A stretch of 64,000 bases of DNA from Actinomycetes bacterium (lineage in GTDB: Bacteria; Actinomycetota; Acidimicrobiia; Acidimicrobiales; Ilumatobacteraceae), in assembly GCA_025356335.1 (NCBI GenBank), contig JANXUF010000033.1:1-64000 (forward strand), in the 5' to 3' direction. This document shows positions 59,780-64,000 of the stretch, piece after piece (position 1 is the stretch's first letter; each line of letters opens with the position of its first letter). Position numbers and translations under genes: made by a program. Below the pieces are notes generated by a model, which had not been told where the DNA came from, ran no database searches, and saw nothing but the letters and a program-made list of their open reading frames with translations.

Positions 59780-61426
59780 ATGGCGGTCGCACAGTCCGAT
59801 CCGGAGATGGCCTCGAAGGGTTTGAAGGGCGGATCACTCGGCCTCGTCGCCGTCACGGTGATCGCCATCGCCTCGACAGCACCCGGATATTCGCTCGCCG
59901 CCGGTATCGGCGGCATCGCCGGTCACGTCGGTGTCCACTCCCCGTTCATCATGATCTTCGCCTTCATTCCGATGGCCTGCATCGCCGCAGCGTTCTTCTA
60001 CATGAACAAGGCCGACCCGGACTGCGGCACGAACTTCACCTGGGGTGTGCGTGCCTTCGGACCGTCCTTCGGCTGGCTGAGTGGCTGGGCGTGCATCATC
60101 GCCGATCTGGTGATCATGCCGAACCTCGCCGGAATTTCGGGGCAGTACCTCGTGCTGTTGTTCGACGAGAAGGCGTCGAACAACATCTACCTGACGACAT
60201 TCATCGGCATCCTCTTCATCGGGGCGATGTGCTGGGTCTGTTGGAAGGGGATCGAACTCTCCGCCCGTTCCCAAGTCGTACTCCTCGGGACCGAAATCAT
60301 TGTGCTGACGATCTTCGCCGTCGTCGCCTTCACCAAGTCGTTCGGCAGCGGCATCTCCAAGAACGGGGGCGTGCTGACCGGTGACGATGCAACCGCCGCC
60401 CAGAGTTCGTACCCAGCGTGTAGCGCAGTCACCAAGTCGACTCAGAGTTGTTTCAACACCGTCCAGGACGGCGTGCAGGTCGTGTACCACTCCGTCAAAC
60501 CCTCGCTGTCGTGGATGTCGTGGAGCGGCGTGTCGTCGAAGGATCTGCTCGCCGGTTTGGTGCTGGCGGTGTTCATCTATTGGGGATGGGATACTGCCGT
60601 CTCGGTCAACGAGGAAAGCACGGACGCCAACCGCACGCCGGGCATCGCCGCAGTCCTGTCGACGTTCCTGCTCCTCGGCATCTACCTGGTCACCGCCTAC
60701 GGGTCGGTCTCCTTGCTCGGACCCGGCTTCACCGCCGACAACTCGGCCGATGCGCTCGGTGCACTCGGTGCCGTCGCGTTGCCGACGATCCTCTACAAAC
60801 TGCTGATCATCGCCGTGCTGACGTCGGCCTCCGCCTCGTGCCAGACGACGATCCTGCCCGCCACCCGGACAATGCTGTCGATGGGCGTCCACAAGGCGGT
60901 GCCGGACAAACTCGCCGAAGTCGACGCCAAACATCTCACGCCAGCGTTCAGCACCTGGGTCTTCGGTTTCGTGTCCGTGCTGTGGTACCTGCTGCTCGTC
61001 GTTGTCAGCCACAACACGAGTACCGATCTCTACAGCTCATCGATCGGCGCCGTCGGGATGGCAATCGCCCTGTATTACGGGTTCACCGGCATCTCGTGCA
61101 TCTGGTACTACCGACGCTGGCTGACGAAGTCGACGAAGAACCTCGTCTTCATCGGCGTACTGCCGCTGCTCGGCGGCATCGTGCTCGTCTATACGTTCTT
61201 CGCGACGATCCGCGACAACGTCGGCACCGATGGCGACCACGCGCTGCTGTTCACCGGTACGGGTCTGCTGATCGCCGGCATCCCGTTCATGATCTGGTGC
61301 CGCCTCAAGTATCCGACCTTCTTCACGTACCGGCCGGACCCGCCGGACACGGTCCCTGACCCGGGTGGCCCGAGTGGGGTCATCGCTGCCGAATTGGGAA
61401 CCTACACACAGGGAGCCAGGAAATGA
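59780..61426 (+). CDS. APC-superfamily amino acid permease
   Basis: 548 residues, about 12-14 spans. VAVTVIAIASTAPGYSLAAG is span 1 with the unwound GXG-like part, and YMNKADPDCGTNFTWGVRAF and LSGWACIIADLVIMP follow the APC pattern. Between spans a periplasmic loop has two Cys (SYPACSAVTKSTQSC). It imports or exchanges amino acids or amines. ATG 59780 has GGAG 9 nt upstream. It overlaps the USP gene by ATGA. Confidence 0.87.
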   Translation: MAVAQSDPEMASKGLKGGSLGLVAVTVIAIASTAPGYSLAAGIGGIAGHVGVHSPFIMIFAFIPMACIAAAFFYMNKADPDCGTNFTWGVRAFGPSFGWLSGWACIIADLVIMPNLAGISGQYLVLLFDEKASNNIYLTTFIGILFIGAMCWVCWKGIELSARSQVVLLGTEIIVLTIFAVVAFTKSFGSGISKNGGVLTGDDATAAQSSYPACSAVTKSTQSCFNTVQDGVQVVYHSVKPSLSWMSWSGVSSKDLLAGLVLAVFIYWGWDTAVSVNEESTDANRTPGIAAVLSTFLLLGIYLVTAYGSVSLLGPGFTADNSADALGALGAVALPTILYKLLIIAVLTSASASCQTTILPATRTMLSMGVHKAVPDKLAEVDAKHLTPAFSTWVFGFVSVLWYLLLVVVSHNTSTDLYSSSIGAVGMAIALYYGFTGISCIWYYRRWLTKSTKNLVFIGVLPLLGGIVLVYTFFATIRDNVGTDGDHALLFTGTGLLIAGIPFMIWCRLKYPTFFTYRPDPPDTVPDPGGPSGVIAAELGTYTQGARK

Positions 61427-61866
61427 GTTCGATCGTCGTCGTCGGTATCGGACCAGAAGGTAGCGGGTCGCACGCTGCAGATGTGGCGGCGGGTTACGCG
61501 ACGGCGCTCGGCGCCACCATGATCCTCGTGTTCGGCTACGAACCGTCGTCGCTTGGGCCTCGTGGAGGACCATTTGAAGACCAGATCGAGGAAATCGCCG
61601 ACGAGGTCACCAAGGACGTCCGTTCGGCGCTGTCCGCCGCTCATCCCGATCTTGCCATCACCGTCGAACTCGTTCGCGATCGCCCGGTCGAGAGTCTCAT
61701 TCGTGTCGCCGAAGCGCGCAGTGCGCAGGTGATCGTCGTCGGCCACGGAGGGTCTGGCCCGTTCCGCGCCGCCCTGTTGGGCTCCACCACCTACGAGCTG
61801 GTGCACCGCTCGACGATCCCCGTGCTCGTCGTCCCGGACCCCAAAGCGCCTGACTCCGACGACTGA
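61423..61866 (+). CDS. Universal stress protein (UspA family)
   Basis: 147 residues. VVVGHGGSGPFRAALLGSTTYELVHRSTIP matches the ATP-binding G-2X-G-9X-G(S/T) motif of UspA proteins. The gene overlaps the permease stop by 4 bp, so it may regulate that permease by binding it or its ligand; pairings of APC permeases with USP domains are common. Confidence 0.87.
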   Translation: MSSIVVVGIGPEGSGSHAADVAAGYATALGATMILVFGYEPSSLGPRGGPFEDQIEEIADEVTKDVRSALSAAHPDLAITVELVRDRPVESLIRVAEARSAQVIVVGHGGSGPFRAALLGSTTYELVHRSTIPVLVVPDPKAPDSDD

Positions 61867-61913
61867 AACCCACCCCACGCAGCGATGTGCCCGTCGGAGC
61901 GACGGAGCAGAAA

Positions 61914-61930
61914 GTGGACTCCACGTCCAC
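61914..61930. repeat. GTGGAC-tccac-GTCCAC dyad, second copy of a dispersed element
   Basis: With its flank GAGCAGAAA it matches the reverse complement of the element at 30997-31018 (GAGCAAAAAGTGGAC then GTCCACGAA). The 5-nt centres differ. Confidence 0.55.
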
Positions 61931-61977
61931 GAAGTGCCCCATCCCTCCTGGGCTGGCGGGCGCGTGCGAAAACGCAA

Positions 61978-62009
61978 GCAGGCCCAGCGTCTGGCGACGG
62001 TGGGCCTGC
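61978..62009 (-). terminator. Hairpin between convergent USP and diiron genes
   Basis: GCAGGCCCA and TGGGCCTGC form a 9-bp stem, and inside CGTC pairs with GACG after one G-G mismatch. On the minus strand TTGCGTTTTC follows. It probably terminates the diiron gene. Confidence 0.6.
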
Positions 62010-62028
62010 CCGACGCGCTGGCGTGGTG

Positions 62029-63198
62029 CTACTGGCCGGCGACGGGAACCCGTGGACCGGCGTCTGCCGGAGCGTCGGCGTCGAGGGCGAACTTGACGTA
62101 CTCCTCTGCGGTGTCCTCCCAGTCCTCGAACTGGATGACGTTCATCTCCTCGAAGCGGTGACGGAGCCACTTGTCGTTGCGATCGAGCAGACCGAGTTTC
62201 TTGCAGTTCGGGACGATCTTCGAGAACAGCATCTGCTGGAACATCACCCTGGTCGGGTCGGCGAGCACGAGTGGCAGCACGTCCTTGGGGTTGATGCCCA
62301 TCCGGTCCCACACTTCTTGTGAGAGGAAACGGTCGCGCATGCGGACGGCGGCCTCGAAGGCGAACTCCTGGCGGTCCATCATCTCGCGATCGGTCATGCC
62401 GTCGTACACCTCTTTGAGCGACAGCACGCCGAAGGCGACGTGGCGGGCTTCGTCACTCATCACGTAACGCAGGAGCTGCTTGAGCAGCGGCTCGCTCGTC
62501 AACTGCTGCTGGAAGCCGAAGGCGGCAAGTGCCAGACCCTCGACCATGACCTGCATACCGAGATACGTCATGTCCCAGCGGGAATCGTTGACGATGTCGT
62601 CGAGCAGCAACTTCAAGTGGGCGTTGATCGGGTAGTGACCCGACAGCTTGGTGTCGAGGTAGCGGCCGAAGACCTCGACATGACGGGCCTCGTCGACGAC
62701 CTGCGTGGAGGCGTACAGCTTGGCGTCATACCACGGCACCGTCTCGACGATCTTGGCGGTACACAGCAGCGCACCCTGCTCACCGTGCAGGAACTGGCTG
62801 AGCGTCCAGTTGTTCTGCTCGACGCCGAACTGCAGCCATTCCTTGTCGCCCCACTTCTCCACCGGCGTGCCGATGTATTGCGCCGGCTCCATGCCGGTGC
62901 CGATCTGCGCCTGGATCTCGGCGACGACCTTCTCCTGGTCGACCTCGGTATCCCACGGCAGGTCGGTCGAACCGTTCCACTGACCGGTCTTGGCCTTTTC
63001 GTACAACTTGCGCAGATGCGGTCGGGCGAGGGAGTAGTCCCACGTGAAGATGGCGTCTGCGTTGTCCTTGACGACATGCGTGACCTCGTCGACGTCGGTG
63101 TTGACGACGCTGAGGATGGCCTCGATGTCGTTGATCTCGTCGCGGCCGAGCAGTTCTGCGTGCGATGCCCCGATGACGGGATTTTCGGTGATGCTCAT
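62029..63198 (-). CDS. Ferritin-like diiron oxygenase (AurF-type)
   Basis: 389 residues. Iron ligands are visible in EQNNWTLSQFLHGEQGALL, VVDEARHVEVFGRYL, MVEGLALAAFGF and MSDEARHVAFGVLSL, i.e. two DEARH helices as in AurF and related N-oxygenases. It may oxidise an amine or lipid; no substrate clue. ATG 63198 has AAGGAGT 6 nt upstream. The tetR gene lies 38 bp upstream on the same strand, so it probably controls this gene. Confidence 0.85.
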   Translation of the reverse strand: MSITENPVIGASHAELLGRDEINDIEAILSVVNTDVDEVTHVVKDNADAIFTWDYSLARPHLRKLYEKAKTGQWNGSTDLPWDTEVDQEKVVAEIQAQIGTGMEPAQYIGTPVEKWGDKEWLQFGVEQNNWTLSQFLHGEQGALLCTAKIVETVPWYDAKLYASTQVVDEARHVEVFGRYLDTKLSGHYPINAHLKLLLDDIVNDSRWDMTYLGMQVMVEGLALAAFGFQQQLTSEPLLKQLLRYVMSDEARHVAFGVLSLKEVYDGMTDREMMDRQEFAFEAAVRMRDRFLSQEVWDRMGINPKDVLPLVLADPTRVMFQQMLFSKIVPNCKKLGLLDRNDKWLRHRFEEMNVIQFEDWEDTAEEYVKFALDADAPADAGPRVPVAGQ

Positions 63199-63236
63199 GG
63201 GTTACTCCTTCGTTGATTCGTGGTTAGCACGGAGCG

Positions 63237-63869
63237 CTAGCTGTGCAGGGATGATTGGGTCGAGATGAGTGCGCCGGAATAGGCAGGCAGGATGATCTTG
63301 CGGATGAAGGCGCGGGCATCGACTTCCTTGGTGAAGTCCATCCGCTCCGAGGGTGCAAGGAACCCGGAGATCACCAGGCGAACGAGCAGTTCGACGACTT
63401 CGCCACCCTCGCGTTTGCCGAGGAACGGCTGGACGAGCGGGGTCAGGAACGTCGAAGCGACCCGAATGATGCGCGGGACGCCGTGAACCGTCAACTCATC
63501 GACCGTCTCGCCGGGGGCTGTCGACATCATCACCGCAAGGTGGTGGTCGTCGCGCATGTCCTGCATCGAGAACACCACGGCACGCACGAGGAGTTCCTCG
63601 AAGTCGTCGGTCTCACCGATCGCCGCCAGTAGTCGGCTGAAGAAGTCTTCGAGTTCCTGCAGGCGCATCGCCTCGAACAGCACATCTTTGCCGCCGGGGA
63701 ACAGCCGGTAGAGGGTCGCTCGGGAGACCTTGGCGGTGTTGGCGATGTCGTCGATGGTGACGCGCTCGAATCCCCACTGTTCACAGCACACCTTGGCGGC
63801 ATCGAGGATGCGTTGTTCTGCCGCACTCGGCATGCGACGCGTTTCCAAGGCTGAGCCCGCGTGCTCCAT
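63237..63869 (-). CDS. TetR-family regulator of the diiron oxygenase
   Basis: 210 residues. AEQRILDAAKVCCEQWGFER and TIDDIANTAKVSRATLYRLF form the HTH; the C-terminal domain has LVRAVVFSMQDMRDDHHLAV. Its start is ATG 63869 (ATG 63833 is possible). A dyad TGAGAC-N15-GTCTCA (63873-63899) directly upstream covers the promoter, so the gene regulates itself and the downstream diiron oxygenase. Confidence 0.84.
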   Translation of the reverse strand: MEHAGSALETRRMPSAAEQRILDAAKVCCEQWGFERVTIDDIANTAKVSRATLYRLFPGGKDVLFEAMRLQELEDFFSRLLAAIGETDDFEELLVRAVVFSMQDMRDDHHLAVMMSTAPGETVDELTVHGVPRIIRVASTFLTPLVQPFLGKREGGEVVELLVRLVISGFLAPSERMDFTKEVDARAFIRKIILPAYSGALISTQSSLHS

Positions 63870-63872
63870 GAA

Positions 63873-63899
63873 TGAGACATTAAGACTAAAACCGTCTCA
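63873..63899. promoter_or_regulatory. TetR autoregulatory operator TGAGAC-N15-GTCTCA
   Basis: Two perfect 6-bp arms separated by an AT-rich 15-bp core lie 4 nt upstream of the tetR start. Position over the promoter supports repression. Confidence 0.6.
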
Positions 63900-63988
63900 C
63901 TGTCAACCCCCCACTTCGGCCTGTCATCGTGACCGTCGAAGCGGGCGCGGGACTAGCCTGTGGCCACCGTTCACCACCGGAGGTTTCT

Positions 63989-64000
63989 ATGCGTCGCTCA
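63989..64000 (+). CDS. Start of a gene continuing outside the window (partial)
   Basis: ATG 63989 is preceded by CGGAGG (spacing about 7 nt) and, 31 nt upstream of it, TAGCCT as -10 box (63953-63958). Only four codons (MRRS) are visible, so the product cannot be named. Confidence 0.55.

Overview
The window is a high-GC, gene-dense stretch of what looks like an actinobacterial chromosome. CarD, a stand-alone NHEJ polymerase (LigD Pol family), a two-domain CinA, many TetR regulators, DUF35/thiolase and P450 lipid-type genes, and abundant TAnnnT -10 boxes placed 6-10 nt before start codons (leaderless transcription) all point to Actinomycetota. The gene mix, with no mycolate genes, suggests an Acidimicrobiia-type organism, but that placement is inference. 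There is no phage, insertion sequence, CRISPR array or rRNA.

Layout. 1-5.8 kb: tail of a basic Gly/Arg/Ser-rich protein, a PhnD-like binding protein divergent from a cysteine dioxygenase, an NHEJ polymerase with a coupled unknown gene, DUF1003, an aldehyde dehydrogenase. 5.9-12.8 kb: a large LuxR-type ATP-binding regulator, a lipoprotein, an unknown 137-aa gene, a 102-nt inverted-repeat structure, and a GT39/ArnT-like membrane glycosyltransferase. 12.9-20.2 kb: SRPBCC protein, an RpiR regulator divergent from an Fe(II)/2OG oxygenase, NIPSNAP, quinone oxidoreductase, PAP2 phosphatase, and a DHA2 drug transporter with its TetR. 20.2-26 kb: DUF35-thiolase pair, MprAB-like two-component system, DUF3054, class III aminotransferase. 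26-34.6 kb: several TetR-controlled modules (tetR/SDR-P450; SDR-HIBADH divergent from membrane protein-DCC-tetR) plus Gfo/Idh and RidA. 34.6-42.2 kb: GlnA-like ligase, CarD, MOSC, DUF1697, homospermidine synthase, CoaX, CoaBC, tRNA-Arg. 42.2-53.9 kb: housekeeping cluster cinA-pgsA-rimO, SMP-30, DUF445, ftsK, lipoprotein, rnj, dapA. 53.9-64 kb: a 60-bp minisatellite, a 1431-aa LPATG-anchored surface protein, tam, APC permease-USP, and a TetR-diiron oxygenase pair.

How parts work together. Three TetR systems share one geometry: a TTGnnn-N17-nAnnnT promoter with a dyad in the spacer or at +1. GlnA-like ligase and homospermidine synthase suggest polyamine synthesis and disposal. CoaBC and CoaX overlap by ATGA and form a coenzyme A operon. 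rnj follows dapA by 5 bp.

The most unusual signals are non-coding. Two 49-nt hairpins at 42.0 and 50.4 kb have perfect 15-bp stems of different, compensating sequence around closely similar 19-nt loops. A 17-bp long-range helix encloses about 68 nt at 10.5 kb and competes with a local hairpin. A hairpin buries the RBS and start codon of a tetR gene. Short tandem repeats (16, 17, 18, 21, 24 and 60 bp) recur inside and between genes. All functional statements rest on sequence reading alone; no database search was run.
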